Below, one piece after another: positions 44,593 to 54,851 of a stretch of DNA of 64,000 bases. Positions within the stretch are counted from its first letter, which is position 1. Each line of letters starts with the position of its first letter. Source of the DNA: Alkalispirochaeta americana. Its GTDB lineage: Bacteria; Spirochaetota; Spirochaetia; DSM-27196; Alkalispirochaetaceae. The DNA is taken from the NCBI RefSeq assembly GCF_900156105.1, contig NZ_FTMS01000002.1:1-64000 (forward strand), read 5' to 3'. The notes under the pieces are model-generated. The model searched no databases and had not been told where the DNA came from. It saw nothing but the letters and a program-made list of their open reading frames with translations. The position numbers and the translations under genes are program-made.

Positions 44593-45852
44593 ATGAAAAA
44601 AATTTTGGTCATCGATGAGTCCCAGCTTTTTCGGGACTACCTCAAACGGAAGCTGGAAGATTACGGATTTACCGTCTTTACCGCCGTGAGCGGCCTCGAT
44701 GGGGCAACCAAGTTGCGGCGGGAGTTGCCCGATCTGCTCATCTCCGATTTCCATCTGAGCCGGAAGCCGATTACCGAGTTGCTCCGGGAAAAGCAGGCTA
44801 ACCGTAATACCCAGGAGATTCCCGTCATTATCGCTTCTTCCAAGGTTGATCGAGCCTCTCTCGTCTCGGTGGCACCCTACAAAATCAAGAAGTTTCTTAC
44901 CAAGCCCCTTCGGGTAGACGCGCTCCTCAAGGCTGTAGGTGAGACCCTGGACGTCTCTGTCACTATCGATGAAACTCCGTGCATCATCGAGGCTCACGTC
45001 AACGACGACATCATCTTCATCGAGGTTGCCCAGGGGATCAACCGTGAGAAGGTGGACCTCTTGAGATACAAGCTGACCGAATTGATTGACCTCTACGATC
45101 TGACAAATCCCAAAGTGCTCATCATGATGTCCGGTCTGGAGCTTACCACGGCCGATTCAATCAAGCTCTCAGCGCTGCTTACCACTATCGTAGGTGCCAC
45201 AGGGGTGATGAAGCGCTATTGCAAGGTTCTCACCAAGGATTCCCTTGTGCGGGATTTTGTGTCCCACCGGCCGGATTTCTCCGGGATCGAGGTAACAGGA
45301 AATCTCGACGCGATTATGGACGGCCTTTTGGGAAAAAAAGTGGGTGGTCCCATTCTGGAACAGAAGAACGATGCCCGGGACGATCTGGTCCAGAGAAGTG
45401 CTCCCAAGAAGGATCGGGAAGAAGCGATCAACATGCGCTTCGAGGAAGAGCGTGCTCCCGCCAGGGATTTCTCCAACCTGGGAGACAATATCCGCGTCTC
45501 AATCGTTGACGATGACCTCATTATCCAGGAACTGATCAAGGCTGCCTTCTCCGATACCCGCGTGACAATAGATACCTACGACAACGGAAAGCGTTTTGTC
45601 GAGAGTTCCCTGGGGCGAGAGTCGGACCTGGTCTTTCTGGACCTGATGATGCCCGAGATGGATGGATTTCAGGTTCTCAGGGCTCTGAAAGAGGAACAAA
45701 CCAGGCTTCCAATCGTAGTCCTTTCGGCCCTTTCGAAGCGCGAGACGGTCCTGGAGGCGCTCAAAATGGGGGTGACCAGTTACATGATCAAACCCTTGAA
45801 ACCCCAGGATATCCGGACGAAAGCATCGGAAATTCTGCAGCTGAACTTTTAG
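44593..45852 (+). CDS. two-receiver response regulator (REC-unknown-REC)
   Basis: 419 residues. First receiver at 1-120 with Asp52 in LLISDFHLS and switch Lys in FLTKPLRVD; this copy has ES in place of the usual second acidic pair (VIDESQL), so Mg binding may be weakened. The middle region, about 125-245 (IIEAHVNDDIIFIEVAQGIN, VLIMMSGLELTTADSIKLSA), has a STAS-like strand-helix pattern but was not firmly recognised. The second receiver (about 300-419) has VDDD, Asp350 in VFLDLMMPEMDG and MIKPLKPQD. There is no DNA-binding output. It ends directly at the hybrid kinase start, so the two are very probably partners. Confidence 0.82.
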   Translation: MKKILVIDESQLFRDYLKRKLEDYGFTVFTAVSGLDGATKLRRELPDLLISDFHLSRKPITELLREKQANRNTQEIPVIIASSKVDRASLVSVAPYKIKKFLTKPLRVDALLKAVGETLDVSVTIDETPCIIEAHVNDDIIFIEVAQGINREKVDLLRYKLTELIDLYDLTNPKVLIMMSGLELTTADSIKLSALLTTIVGATGVMKRYCKVLTKDSLVRDFVSHRPDFSGIEVTGNLDAIMDGLLGKKVGGPILEQKNDARDDLVQRSAPKKDREEAINMRFEEERAPARDFSNLGDNIRVSIVDDDLIIQELIKAAFSDTRVTIDTYDNGKRFVESSLGRESDLVFLDLMMPEMDGFQVLRALKEEQTRLPIVVLSALSKRETVLEALKMGVTSYMIKPLKPQDIRTKASEILQLNF

Positions 45853-45858
45853 GTGTCC

Positions 45859-48327
45859 ATGGAAGATCATTCGGGCCGCAGGTTTCAGGTTGTCTTTGAA
45901 CATTCTCCCATAGGCCTGGTGATCATGGACGGATCCGGCCGGATCGAGTATGCCAACCAGGCGGTTCGCACCTTCCTCGGATGCGACGAGAAGGATCTTG
46001 CCGGAGGATTTCTTACGGCCTATTCCCACTGGGATGATTCAGATTTCTTCCAGACGCTCTTTTCCGAACTCCTTGAAGGAGACCGGGATTCCTTTCAGGT
46101 TGTATCCCGCTGCAGGCCCCGAAATCAGCAGGAGGCCTGGTGGCGGGTTGATATCCGGGCCGTCCACGCTCCCGGTCAGGATCCCTTTCTTCTGGGAGTG
46201 ATTGACGATGTAACATCCCAAAAAAATGATGAGGAGCGGCTTCGCCGGGGAAAGGAGACCGCCGAGGCAGCAACACGGACAAAAAGCGCCTTCCTGGCTA
46301 ACATGAGCCACGAGATACGGACCCCCCTGCACACAATCAACGCTGTCTCGGAGCTTCTTCGCGAGACCAACCTCGACGAAGAACAGATTGAATACCTTCA
46401 GCAAGTGCTTTTTGCCGGCGATGTTCTTCTGGGGCTCATAAACGACATTCTTGACTTTTCCAAGATTGAGGCGGGGCGGCTTCAGCTGGAATCCATCGTC
46501 TATGATCCGGTGAAGACCATCGAGGACGCTGTGGACATGGTGAGCATGCAAGCTCACCGCAAGGGTCTGGAAGTCATCCTTGCGGTTGAACAAGGGATCC
46601 CGCAGACGGTCCGGGGTGATCCTGCCCGTCTGCGCCAGGTTCTGGTAAATCTGGTCAATAACGCCACGAAGTTCACCGAGAGGGGATATATCAGAATCTC
46701 TGCCGAGCGACGCGCCGTTTCCGAAGGCGATGTGCTATTGGTCCAGGTCCGGGACACGGGGATCGGGATCGATCCATCCCGTCAGGACAGGCTTTTTAAA
46801 CCCTTCAGTCAGGTCGATGCCTCAATGACCCGCAAGTTTGGCGGAACCGGCCTGGGGCTGTCCATCTCCCGTGATCTTGTCGGCATGATGGGAGGTCGCA
46901 TCGGGGTGAAGAGCCGTCCCGAAGTGGGGTCCAACTTCTGGTTTTCCCTTCCCCTGGATGTGGTAGAGGAGGGGTCTGCCGATCACGCGGTGCCTGGCAA
47001 CCTTCCTCCGGGGAGTGGAGCACTGATCGTGGACGACAATCCCGAGAGCGTCCGGGTCATTGGAAGGGTTCTTGCCTCCTGGGGAATGAAATCGCGTGCC
47101 GCTTCCAGCGGGGCTGAGGGAATTGCTGCGCTTCGCGAAGCGTCACGGTCGGGGTCGATCTTTTCCTTTGTCCTCGTCGATCTCATGCTTTCCGATATGG
47201 ACGGCTGGCAATTGGCTTCGGAAGTCCGCAATGATGAACGAATCGAGGCGATGCCCCTGATTCTCATGACTCCCACGGGCATGAGTACGGGCGAGGCAAA
47301 GATGAAACTTCTCCATTGGTTCGATGGCTACATCAGTAAACCCGTGAAAAAAGGGCTTCTTTCACAGACGGTTTCGGAGGTCCTCTCGGGAGGGTTGGAG
47401 GAGCTGCAGGAGGTCTCCGAGGAGGACCTGCGTCAGGAGAATTCTCCAAAGCAACGAAGCACTTCCTTGCCCGAGACGGTCCTGATCGCCGAAGATCATT
47501 TTGTGAATCAGCAGCTTTTTCAGACAATTCTCGAAAAAAGAGGCTTTCGGACAATTCTTGCGGCCGATGGAGTAGAGGCGGTTCGGTGCGTTCAGGAATT
47601 TTCGGGAATCGGGCTCATTTTTATGGATGTGCAGATGCCGAATATGAACGGTTACGACGCAACGATTCGAATCCGGGAGATGGGGTTCTCTACTCCCATT
47701 GTTGCTGTTACGGCAAATGCCTTGGCAGGAGACCGGGACCGTTGTGTGCGGGTCGGGATGGATGATTACATGACCAAGCCCTTCAAGAAGTCTGATATTG
47801 ATGACGTTCTTCTGCGACTCCAGGAGAAAGGGTTTTTCTCGTCTGCTCCAGACTCAGTGGAAGAGATCGCTGGAGGAGGGTTCGTGGAGGATGCTCTGGA
47901 TCTTGAGGAACTGGAATCTCCTGAGGGTGATCCCATCATGGATGAGGCTGAAGCAGTTGGAGGAGTTGAAGAAGTGGAGGGAAACCCTATTGATTACGCA
48001 GCCGCTGTTGAGGCGTTTATGGGCGATGAGGCAACGGCGCAACGGGTGATCCGGCAGTTCTCGGAACGACTTCCCGGACAAATCGAGAAAATTCGGGAGG
48101 ACCTTCGCGAGAGCCGTTTCGAGGAAGCCCGTATCACCGCTCACGCGATAAAGGGAGGGGCCTGGAACCTCTCCTGCTCCGACCTGGGGGATGCGGCGAG
48201 ACAACTCGAGGAAGCCTGTGCAGGGAAGAACCGGGATCAGGCCGAGATTGATCTGCCTGGTGTGCAAAAACAGGTGGGGCGCTTCGTCCGATACGTTGAG
48301 GAAGAGAATTTCTCCTCTTCCCTGTAA
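45859..48327 (+). CDS. hybrid histidine kinase (PAS-HisKA-HATPase-REC-REC-Hpt)
   Basis: 822 residues. PAS sensor at about 10-125 (HSPIGLVIMDGSGRIEYANQ); HisKA with His151 in MSHEIRTPLH; HATPase with LVNNATKFTERG, DTGIGID and GGTGLGLSI; receiver 1 with Asp441 (LVDLMLSDMDG); receiver 2 with Asp590 (FMDVQMPNMNG); Hpt with His762 in HAIKGGAWNL. It has no membrane helices, so it is a cytosolic sensor with a full phosphorelay in one chain. Start is ATG 45859 or GTG 45853, next to the regulator stop; neither has a clear ribosome site, suggesting re-initiation. Confidence 0.92.
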   Translation: MEDHSGRRFQVVFEHSPIGLVIMDGSGRIEYANQAVRTFLGCDEKDLAGGFLTAYSHWDDSDFFQTLFSELLEGDRDSFQVVSRCRPRNQQEAWWRVDIRAVHAPGQDPFLLGVIDDVTSQKNDEERLRRGKETAEAATRTKSAFLANMSHEIRTPLHTINAVSELLRETNLDEEQIEYLQQVLFAGDVLLGLINDILDFSKIEAGRLQLESIVYDPVKTIEDAVDMVSMQAHRKGLEVILAVEQGIPQTVRGDPARLRQVLVNLVNNATKFTERGYIRISAERRAVSEGDVLLVQVRDTGIGIDPSRQDRLFKPFSQVDASMTRKFGGTGLGLSISRDLVGMMGGRIGVKSRPEVGSNFWFSLPLDVVEEGSADHAVPGNLPPGSGALIVDDNPESVRVIGRVLASWGMKSRAASSGAEGIAALREASRSGSIFSFVLVDLMLSDMDGWQLASEVRNDERIEAMPLILMTPTGMSTGEAKMKLLHWFDGYISKPVKKGLLSQTVSEVLSGGLEELQEVSEEDLRQENSPKQRSTSLPETVLIAEDHFVNQQLFQTILEKRGFRTILAADGVEAVRCVQEFSGIGLIFMDVQMPNMNGYDATIRIREMGFSTPIVAVTANALAGDRDRCVRVGMDDYMTKPFKKSDIDDVLLRLQEKGFFSSAPDSVEEIAGGGFVEDALDLEELESPEGDPIMDEAEAVGGVEEVEGNPIDYAAAVEAFMGDEATAQRVIRQFSERLPGQIEKIREDLRESRFEEARITAHAIKGGAWNLSCSDLGDAARQLEEACAGKNRDQAEIDLPGVQKQVGRFVRYVEEENFSSSL

Positions 48328-48380
48328 CCGCGACGGTTCCCGGTTGTTGTAATGGGTGAGATCATTGTTGGTTTCTGTTC

Positions 48381-48424
48381 AACCCCCGGGGATTTCACCT
48401 CCTTTCCCCCGGGGGTTTTTTCTT
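48381..48424 (+). terminator. rho-independent terminator after the hybrid kinase
   Basis: AACCCCCGGGG pairs with CCCCGGGGGTT around a 15-nt loop and ends in six T residues, 54 bp past the kinase stop. Confidence 0.88.
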
Positions 48425-48616
48425 TTTTACCTCTCCACATATTCCATATATTTCGCTTTCCGCAGGATTCCAGCTGCTTTCCGCCTTCGGTCCCTGGTCT
48501 GCGGTGTCGGGTCTGCCGGGGCTCTTCACGATTCCGGGAGGGTAGGCGATCACCGGGCAGGAACGTTATAGTGGAGGATCAAGAAGCGTCAACTCGAAGT
48601 TAAGGAGAGCCGTGTG

Positions 48617-51373
48617 ATGAACGATGGGGTGCAAACAAACAGTTTTGGTGTGCGGAAGAGCCTGGACACGCCCTTGGGGAGGGTAAGTTATTTCAGTCTT
48701 GAGGCGCTGGCCGATCAGGGATTTCCCGGTATCAGAGGCCTTCCTTTTTCTGTTCGTGTCCTGCTCGAATCGGTCCTTCGCAACGAGGAGGGCTTCGCCG
48801 TTACCCGGGATCATATTACATCGCTGGCTTCCTATTGTCCGGCGAATCCAGCCAGGGACGAAATCCCCTACAAGCCAGCCCGGGTGCTTCTGCAAGACTT
48901 CACAGGGGTACCCAGTGTGGTTGATCTGGCGGCCATGCGCAGCGCCATGGCCCGTCTCGGAAAAGATCCGGAGCGTATCAATCCCCAGCTTCCGGTCGAC
49001 CTCGTCATTGACCATTCCGTCCAGGTAGACCATTTCAACAGTCCCCAGGCGCATCAACAAAATACAGATCTGGAGTTTTCCCGCAACCGCGAACGCTACG
49101 AGTTTTTGCGGTGGGGACAGGGAGCGTTCCGGAACTTCTCGGTGATCCCCCCGGCCAGCGGGATCTGTCATCAGGTAAACCTGGAGTATCTGGGGAAAGT
49201 CGTGCAGGTTGCCCGGGACAGCTCGGGGGAAGAGGTCGCTTTTTTTGATTCCCTGGTCGGCACCGACAGTCACACTCCGATGATCAATGGTCTGGGAATT
49301 ATCGGTTGGGGGGTCGGAGGCATCGAGGCCGAGGCCGCGATGTTGGGGCAGCCAATTTATGTCCTCTCTCCTGCTGTGGTGGGGGTGAGGATAACGGGGC
49401 AGCTCAAGCCGGGAATCACCGCTACTGATTTGGTTCTTCGCGTAACCCAGATGTTGAGGGACCATGGCGTTGTGGGGAAGTTCGTGGAGTTCTTTGGCCC
49501 CGGTCTTGAAGAAATGACCGTTCCCGACCGGGCAACAATCTCCAATATGGCGCCCGAATACGGTGCAACCATGGGGTTTTTCCCGGTAGATCAGAAAACA
49601 CTGGACTATCTCTGGTCGACTGGCCGGAGCGAGGCGCTTATCAAGACGGTAGAGCTCTACTGCCGGGCCCAGGGGATGTTCCGCACCGCCGATTCGCCGG
49701 ATCCCGAGTTTGAGACGGTGCTCCATCTGGAGCTTGGAGAGATCGAGGCGAGTCTGGCCGGGCCCAAGCGGCCCCAGGACCGGATCACCGTGAAGGAGTT
49801 GAAAAATTCCTGGCAAAAGCTCCTGACCGCTCCTGTGGAAGAGCGGGGCTTTGGCCTTGCCCCGGAAAAAGCGACACAATCTTCCCCCCTGGATCTCCAG
49901 GCCGACAGGATCGGCCACGGGTCACAGGTGAAGCAGGACGCAAAGAAATCCCTCACCCACGGTGATGTGGTGATCGCTTCAATCACCAGCTGTACCAATA
50001 CCAGCAATCCCAGCGTCCTGCTGGGAGCTGCCTTGCTGGCAAAGAAGGCCTGGGAACGGGGACTACGCCACAATCCCTGGGTGAAGACCAGTTTTGCCCC
50101 TGGTTCGGTGGTGGTCACGGAGTATCTCCAGCGGACAGGGCTCATGGAATACCTTGAAAAAATGGGGTTTTTCCTCGTGGGCTACGGCTGCCTCACCTGT
50201 ATCGGTAACAGCGGGCCGCTTCCTGCGCCGGTGGCGCAGGCCGTGGAGGAGGGCGATCTTGTTGTGGCCGGAGTGCTTTCGGGAAACCGCAATTTCGAGG
50301 GCCGGATCAACCCTCATACCAAGGCAAACTTCTTGGCATCTCCGCAACTGGTTGTCGCCTATGCCCTGGCGGGAACGGTGAACATCAACCTCGACGAGGA
50401 TCCCCTGGGCCACGATGAAGAGGGTAATCCCGTATACCTCCGGGAGATATGGCCAGCCCCGGAGGAGCTCCAGGGATATCTTGCGAAGGCCCTGGACAGG
50501 GATGCCTTTATCGACAGTTATCGTGATGTGGAACAGTCCAATTCCCAGTGGAACTCGATTCCCGCGAGCCGGGAGGCAATCTATCCCTGGAATCAGGAAT
50601 CAACCTACATCCAGGAGCCTCCTTTTTTTCAGGAGATGTCCCTGAAGGTTGATCCCATTGGTGCGATCGAGCATGCAGCGGTCCTGGTTATGGCGGGTGA
50701 CAGCATTACGACCGATCATATCAGCCCTGCCGGAGCAATCGACCCGACGAGTCCTGCCGGGGAATACCTGCAGGACCTGGGAGTGGAGAGGGATGATTTT
50801 AACTCCTATGGAAGCCGACGGGGTAATGACAGGATCATGACCAGGGGGACCTTCGCCAATATTCGTTTCAGAAACCTCCTTGTTCCTGAAACAGAGGGAT
50901 CCAGAACGATCCATATGCCTACGGGCGAGGAGGTCAGCATTTTTGAGGCCGCTCGCCGCTACAGGAAGGCCCAGACGCCCACGATCATCCTGGCGGGCAA
51001 GGACTATGGCATGGGAAGTTCCCGGGACTGGGCTGCAAAGGGGACCCAGCTTTTGGGAGTGAAAGCCGTGATTGCCGAGAGTTACGAGCGGATCCATCGC
51101 AGCAACCTCGTTGGAATGGGCGTGCTGCCTCTTCAGTTTCTTCCCGGTGAGAGCGCTCGATCCCTGGGGTTGACCGGTCAGGAGATTTTTTCCATCGCCA
51201 TCGATGATTCTCTGGAACCGGCCCAGACAATAGGGGTTACTGTTTTGTCCGGGGATGGGGCTTCCCGAGAGTTTTCAGCGATCTGCCGGATTGATACCCC
51301 TGTGGAGGTTGTCTACTATCGGAACGGGGGAATTCTGAAAACGGTGCTCAGGTCTCTGGCCGAAAAAGGATGA
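48617..51373 (+). CDS. acnA: aconitate hydratase (AcnA type)
   Basis: 918 residues. Isomerises citrate and isocitrate with a [4Fe-4S] cluster. Cluster ligands: Cys in [12 protein letters not shown] and the CxxC of [12 protein letters not shown]. Substrate segments [11 protein letters not shown]-like region ([20 protein letters not shown]) and C-terminal [16 protein letters not shown] place it in the AcnA/IRP1 type by length and domain order. AAGGAG at 48602-48607; the GTG at 48614 three bases earlier is equally possible. Preceded by a 190-bp gap with no strong promoter; TTATAGT at about 48565 is a weak -10 candidate. Confidence 0.96.
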   Translation: MNDGVQTNSFGVRKSLDTPLGRVSYFSLEALADQGFPGIRGLPFSVRVLLESVLRNEEGFAVTRDHITSLASYCPANPARDEIPYKPARVLLQDFTGVPSVVDLAAMRSAMARLGKDPERINPQLPVDLVIDHSVQVDHFNSPQAHQQNTDLEFSRNRERYEFLRWGQGAFRNFSVIPPASGICHQVNLEYLGKVVQVARDSSGEEVAFFDSLVGTDSHTPMINGLGIIGWGVGGIEAEAAMLGQPIYVLSPAVVGVRITGQLKPGITATDLVLRVTQMLRDHGVVGKFVEFFGPGLEEMTVPDRATISNMAPEYGATMGFFPVDQKTLDYLWSTGRSEALIKTVELYCRAQGMFRTADSPDPEFETVLHLELGEIEASLAGPKRPQDRITVKELKNSWQKLLTAPVEERGFGLAPEKATQSSPLDLQADRIGHGSQVKQDAKKSLTHGDVVIASITSCTNTSNPSVLLGAALLAKKAWERGLRHNPWVKTSFAPGSVVVTEYLQRTGLMEYLEKMGFFLVGYGCLTCIGNSGPLPAPVAQAVEEGDLVVAGVLSGNRNFEGRINPHTKANFLASPQLVVAYALAGTVNINLDEDPLGHDEEGNPVYLREIWPAPEELQGYLAKALDRDAFIDSYRDVEQSNSQWNSIPASREAIYPWNQESTYIQEPPFFQEMSLKVDPIGAIEHAAVLVMAGDSITTDHISPAGAIDPTSPAGEYLQDLGVERDDFNSYGSRRGNDRIMTRGTFANIRFRNLLVPETEGSRTIHMPTGEEVSIFEAARRYRKAQTPTIILAGKDYGMGSSRDWAAKGTQLLGVKAVIAESYERIHRSNLVGMGVLPLQFLPGESARSLGLTGQEIFSIAIDDSLEPAQTIGVTVLSGDGASREFSAICRIDTPVEVVYYRNGGILKTVLRSLAEKG

Positions 51374-51395
51374 TTGATTCCACACCCTGCCTCGG

Positions 51396-51417
51396 CCCGG
51401 CCCGGGACAGGGCCGGG
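51396..51417. terminator. possible hairpin between convergent acnA and neuB-like genes
   Basis: CCCGGCCC pairs perfectly with GGGCCGGG around a 6-nt loop. There is no T run on either strand, so it may act as a rho-independent-like pause or barrier; function unproven. Confidence 0.4.
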
Positions 51418-51444
51418 AGCTCCAATGAAAGGCCCGAAACAGAG

Positions 51445-52596
51445 TCAGTATGTCGGGTCGGGGCAGGCCTGCTTTTCCAGCAGGTGGGACCAGAGAATTC
51501 CCTCGCCCGGGGCGACTTCTTTGGCGATGGGGGTTCCCAGGATCACATCCCAATAGCGGGGGTGCAACCCCGGCGTAAGGTTCCGTTCCGAGCGCAGGAT
51601 GGCGGCGTTCTCCTCGGAGAGGGTGTCGCCCGGCTTTAGCCGCTCCACGGCGTGGATGCTTCGGTTGGTGTACCCGTAGTTGCGCTGCTCCGAAGGGGCC
51701 AGATGCTTTACTCCCGATCCCAGTACCGTCTGGACTCGCTCCTCTCCATAGCGTTGCGAGAGTTCTCGGGTAATTGCTACCTGGCGCCGGCGAAGCTCCA
51801 CCGGATCGTCCCGCCCCTGAAGAAGCTCCTCCGCCACGGCGCGCACCTCTTGCACCATCCTGGTGAACTCCCGGGGTTCCAGCGCAATGGCGTCGTCAAG
51901 ACCGGAGTTCTTCTTGTTCAGGGTAATGTGTTTTTCTATCATGGAAGCGCCCGTAACAGTTGCCAGGGCAGGCACGAGAACCGGGTCTAAGGAATGATCG
52001 GAGACGCCCGTGGGTACACCGAAGATGTGGCTGATCGCCGGGATTGCCCGGAGATTGTACTCTTCCTCTGGAGCAGGGTACGAAGTGATGCAGTGGAGCA
52101 GCGTGATCGATCGTGCTCCGGCAATTCGCACGGCGTCGATGCTTTCGGCCAGATCTGCTACGGTGGAGACCCCCGAAGAGAGGATCATGGGAACGCCCAT
52201 GGCTGCGATGAATCGCAACAGGGGGAGATGATTCAGTTCAGGCGAGGCAATTTTGTATTCCTGCATCCCCAGACGGCGGAGAATCCGTGCGCTCTCCAGG
52301 CCGAAGGGGGTGCAGAGGAACTGTATCCCCGCTTCTTCACAGAGCTCCATCAGGCGGGCAAAAAATTCCGCAGGTCGCTCGAGCTCACGGAAGCGCTCGT
52401 AGAGGGGGATGACACCCCCTGGAAGGGAAACAGATCCGACTCGCGGGTGGAGGATCTCATCGGCCAGAACCATCTGAAACTTCGCCAGGTCCGCGCCAGC
52501 TTCGGCGGCGGCATGGATCAAATCCCGGGCCCGGGAGAGGTCCCCTCCATGGGCTGTGCCGATTTCAGCGATGATCCGGGGATGACCTGGTGTCAT
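51445..52596 (-). CDS. N-acetylneuraminate synthase-family protein (NeuB/SpsE-like) with SAF domain
   Basis: 383 residues. PEP-dependent aldol condensation enzymes that make nonulosonic acids. N-terminal TIM barrel: IIAEIGTAHGGDLSRARDLI, ADLAKFQMVLADEI, QFLCTPFGLESARIL, YKIASPELNHLPLL, GVSDHSLDPV and IEKHITLNKK. The C-terminal SAF/antifreeze-like domain runs from about 315 (TNRSIHAVERLKPGDTLSEE). The product (sialic, pseudaminic, legionaminic acid or a spore-coat-type sugar) is not determinable, and no other pathway genes are nearby. Start ATG overlaps serS stop as ATGA. Confidence 0.87.
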   Translation of the reverse strand: MTPGHPRIIAEIGTAHGGDLSRARDLIHAAAEAGADLAKFQMVLADEILHPRVGSVSLPGGVIPLYERFRELERPAEFFARLMELCEEAGIQFLCTPFGLESARILRRLGMQEYKIASPELNHLPLLRFIAAMGVPMILSSGVSTVADLAESIDAVRIAGARSITLLHCITSYPAPEEEYNLRAIPAISHIFGVPTGVSDHSLDPVLVPALATVTGASMIEKHITLNKKNSGLDDAIALEPREFTRMVQEVRAVAEELLQGRDDPVELRRRQVAITRELSQRYGEERVQTVLGSGVKHLAPSEQRNYGYTNRSIHAVERLKPGDTLSEENAAILRSERNLTPGLHPRYWDVILGTPIAKEVAPGEGILWSHLLEKQACPDPTY

Positions 52597-53900
52597 GGGC
52601 GCTTCCGGGGGGCGGCAGGGATGGTGTCGAAGCCCGTGTAGGGCTGAAGGGCCCGGGGTATCCTGATGGAGCCGTCTTTCTGCTGGAAGTTTTCCATGAT
52701 CGCAATGATGGCTCGGGAGACCGCTACGGCTGTTCCATTCAGCAAGTGTGCGTATCCACGCTCTTTTTTTCCGTCCGCATCTTTTTTGGTATAACGGATA
52801 TTCAGGCGACGACTCTGAAAGTCGGTGCAGTTCGAGGTGCTGGTGACCTCTCCCCATTCACCCTGATCGCCCCGTCCCGGCATCCATGCTTCCAGATCGA
52901 ACTTGCGGTACGCCGGGCCACCCAGGTCGCCAGCGCAGATATCCAGCACACGGAAGGGTATCTCCAGGCTCGAGAAAATTTCCTTCTCAATGTCCAGGAG
53001 TTTCTGATGCATCTGCTCTGATTCATCGGGGAGGCAGACCACAAACATTTCCACCTTGGTAAACTGGTGCACCCGGTAGAGGCCACGCGAGAATTGCCCT
53101 GCCGACCCTGCTTCACGGCGGAAACAGTGGGATATCCCGGCCATGCAGATGGGGAGATCCTCGGCAGGGAGGGTCTGGTCTGCGTAGTACCCTCCCAGGG
53201 TTATCTCGGCTGTTCCCACCAGGCTGGTTTCTTCTCCCTCAAGGTTATAGATGTTCGATTCCGGCCCCCGGGGATTAAAGCCGATTCCTGCCACGACCTG
53301 GGTTCGGGCGATGTCAGGAGTGATCATGGGAGTGAAGCCGTGATCCCTGAGGATGTCCATGGCAAAGCGGGTCAGGGCCAGTTCCAGGTAGACCGCTTCG
53401 TTTCGAAGGTAGTAAAATTTGGTTCCCGAAACCTTGGCGGCTGTCTCAAAGTCAAGGAGATCGAGTTTTTCTCCCAGCGCGACGTGATCGGCGGGGGTGA
53501 AGTCGAAGACCGGCGGGGTCCCCACGATCTCCAGTTCCCGACTGTCAGATTCTGCGCTTCCCCGGGGGACGTCGGGGTGGGTCATGTTAGGGAGATTATC
53601 AGCCAGTTCCTGGAGCGCCTGTTCTGTCTCGGCCAGCTCTTTCTCGGACTGGGCGATGCGCTGTTTCAGGGTCTTGCCTTCTTCTATTAGTTCCTGCCGC
53701 TCCTGAGGCGGGAGGTCCCGTTTCTTCATGGCCTGGGCGTTGGCGTTGCGCTCGGCACGAAGAGCCTCGGTTGACTGAATCAGTTCGCTTCGTTTGTCAA
53801 AAGCGGTGATGAGGGCCTCTACATCGGCTGAGGTGTTGCGTTTCTCCAGGTTTTCTCGTATCAGTTCCGGGTTTTCCCGGACGAACTTAAGGTCCAGCAT
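52593..53900 (-). CDS. serS: seryl-tRNA synthetase
   Basis: 435 residues from ATG 53900 (MLDLKFVRENPELIRENLEK). N-terminal antiparallel coiled-coil arm that grips the long variable arm of tRNA-Ser, then the class II core: motif 2 region GISHCFRREAGSAGQFSRGL and motif 3 GTAVAVSRAIIAIMENFQ. Upstream in-frame starts add non-conserved residues. 69 bp after proC. Confidence 0.97.
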   Translation of the reverse strand: MLDLKFVRENPELIRENLEKRNTSADVEALITAFDKRSELIQSTEALRAERNANAQAMKKRDLPPQERQELIEEGKTLKQRIAQSEKELAETEQALQELADNLPNMTHPDVPRGSAESDSRELEIVGTPPVFDFTPADHVALGEKLDLLDFETAAKVSGTKFYYLRNEAVYLELALTRFAMDILRDHGFTPMITPDIARTQVVAGIGFNPRGPESNIYNLEGEETSLVGTAEITLGGYYADQTLPAEDLPICMAGISHCFRREAGSAGQFSRGLYRVHQFTKVEMFVVCLPDESEQMHQKLLDIEKEIFSSLEIPFRVLDICAGDLGGPAYRKFDLEAWMPGRGDQGEWGEVTSTSNCTDFQSRRLNIRYTKKDADGKKERGYAHLLNGTAVAVSRAIIAIMENFQQKDGSIRIPRALQPYTGFDTIPAAPRKRP

Positions 53901-53969
53901 GGGGTGATTGTATCCGAGAGAGGCCCCCGGAAACAACCAGCCCCTCTGTTTCTTTTTTCCTGGGTGTTA

Positions 53970-54797
53970 TTATTTTCCCGGTTCTTCTGTGGCTTTTCCG
54001 AGTTCCCGTGATCGTCTGGCGGTGCGGGTTACCGCTTCCATTACCGCGGCCTGGAAGCGGTTTTCGGCCAGGGTATGGACTCCCTCGATGGTTGTTCCTC
54101 CGGGGGAGCAGACCTGGCTTACGATTTCCTGAGGATGCTGGCCGGTGTGGGCCACCAGGTTTGCTGCAGAACGGACAACTCCGCAGGCCGCTTCCAGGGC
54201 CTGCCCGTAGGGGAGCCCCTCTTTTACACCTCCCAGGGTGAGAGCCTGGATAAACTCCAGGGCGAAGGCGATCCCGCTTCCCGAAAGAGCAGTGATTGCG
54301 TGGATTTGCTCTTCCTCCAGCGAGAGAAGCGGGCCAAGCCCCGAAAAAAGTTGAAGGATTTCCTGTCGGGATTCTTCCGGGAGGGCTTCGGAGAAAGCAA
54401 CTCCCGTTACGGATTGGCTGATCTGGGCTGCCAGGTTAGGCATCATTCGTATAACCCGTTCTGAGCCCAGGGTTCTGTGGAGAGTTGCCACGGTGGTTCC
54501 TGCCAGGAGTGAAACAATGAAGGTTTTGTTGAAAGCCTCGGGATCCTTCTCGCGAATCGCCGTAGCGAGACCCGGGAGTTCCTTGGGCTTTACCGCCAGG
54601 ATCACCACATCGGCCCAAGAGGGCATATCCTGGGGGTTTCCGGAGAAATCAGAAGCGGAAAACTCTTCCAGCGCCGCCAGACGTCGGGAGGGATCTGTCT
54701 CGGCAAGGCCAATGTCTATATTGGGGCGCGTTGCCCGGATCGCCCGGGTTGCGGCGGTTCCCATGAATCCTGCACCAATGAGTCCGATTTTTTTCAC
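53970..54797 (-). CDS. proC: pyrroline-5-carboxylate reductase
   Basis: 275 residues. Last step of proline synthesis, NAD(P)H-dependent. Rossmann loop IGLIGAGFMGTAATRAI; VILAVKPKE; VIRMMPNLAAQISQSVTG; C-terminal dimer and active-site helices with ALSGSGIAFALEFIQAL and VCSPGGTTIEGV. GTG start 54797, AAAGGAG 6 bp upstream. Confidence 0.96.
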   Translation of the reverse strand: MKKIGLIGAGFMGTAATRAIRATRPNIDIGLAETDPSRRLAALEEFSASDFSGNPQDMPSWADVVILAVKPKELPGLATAIREKDPEAFNKTFIVSLLAGTTVATLHRTLGSERVIRMMPNLAAQISQSVTGVAFSEALPEESRQEILQLFSGLGPLLSLEEEQIHAITALSGSGIAFALEFIQALTLGGVKEGLPYGQALEAACGVVRSAANLVAHTGQHPQEIVSQVCSPGGTTIEGVHTLAENRFQAAVMEAVTRTARRSRELGKATEEPGK

Positions 54798-54851
54798 CTT
54801 CTGCTCCTTTGTATGTAGCTCTCTTGTGGCTGGTTCTGTTTTGACTCGAGT

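Noticed and set aside
48566-49918. Minus-strand 450-codon frame opposite acnA
   Set aside because: It is antisense to conserved aconitase sequence and has no start signal or domain.
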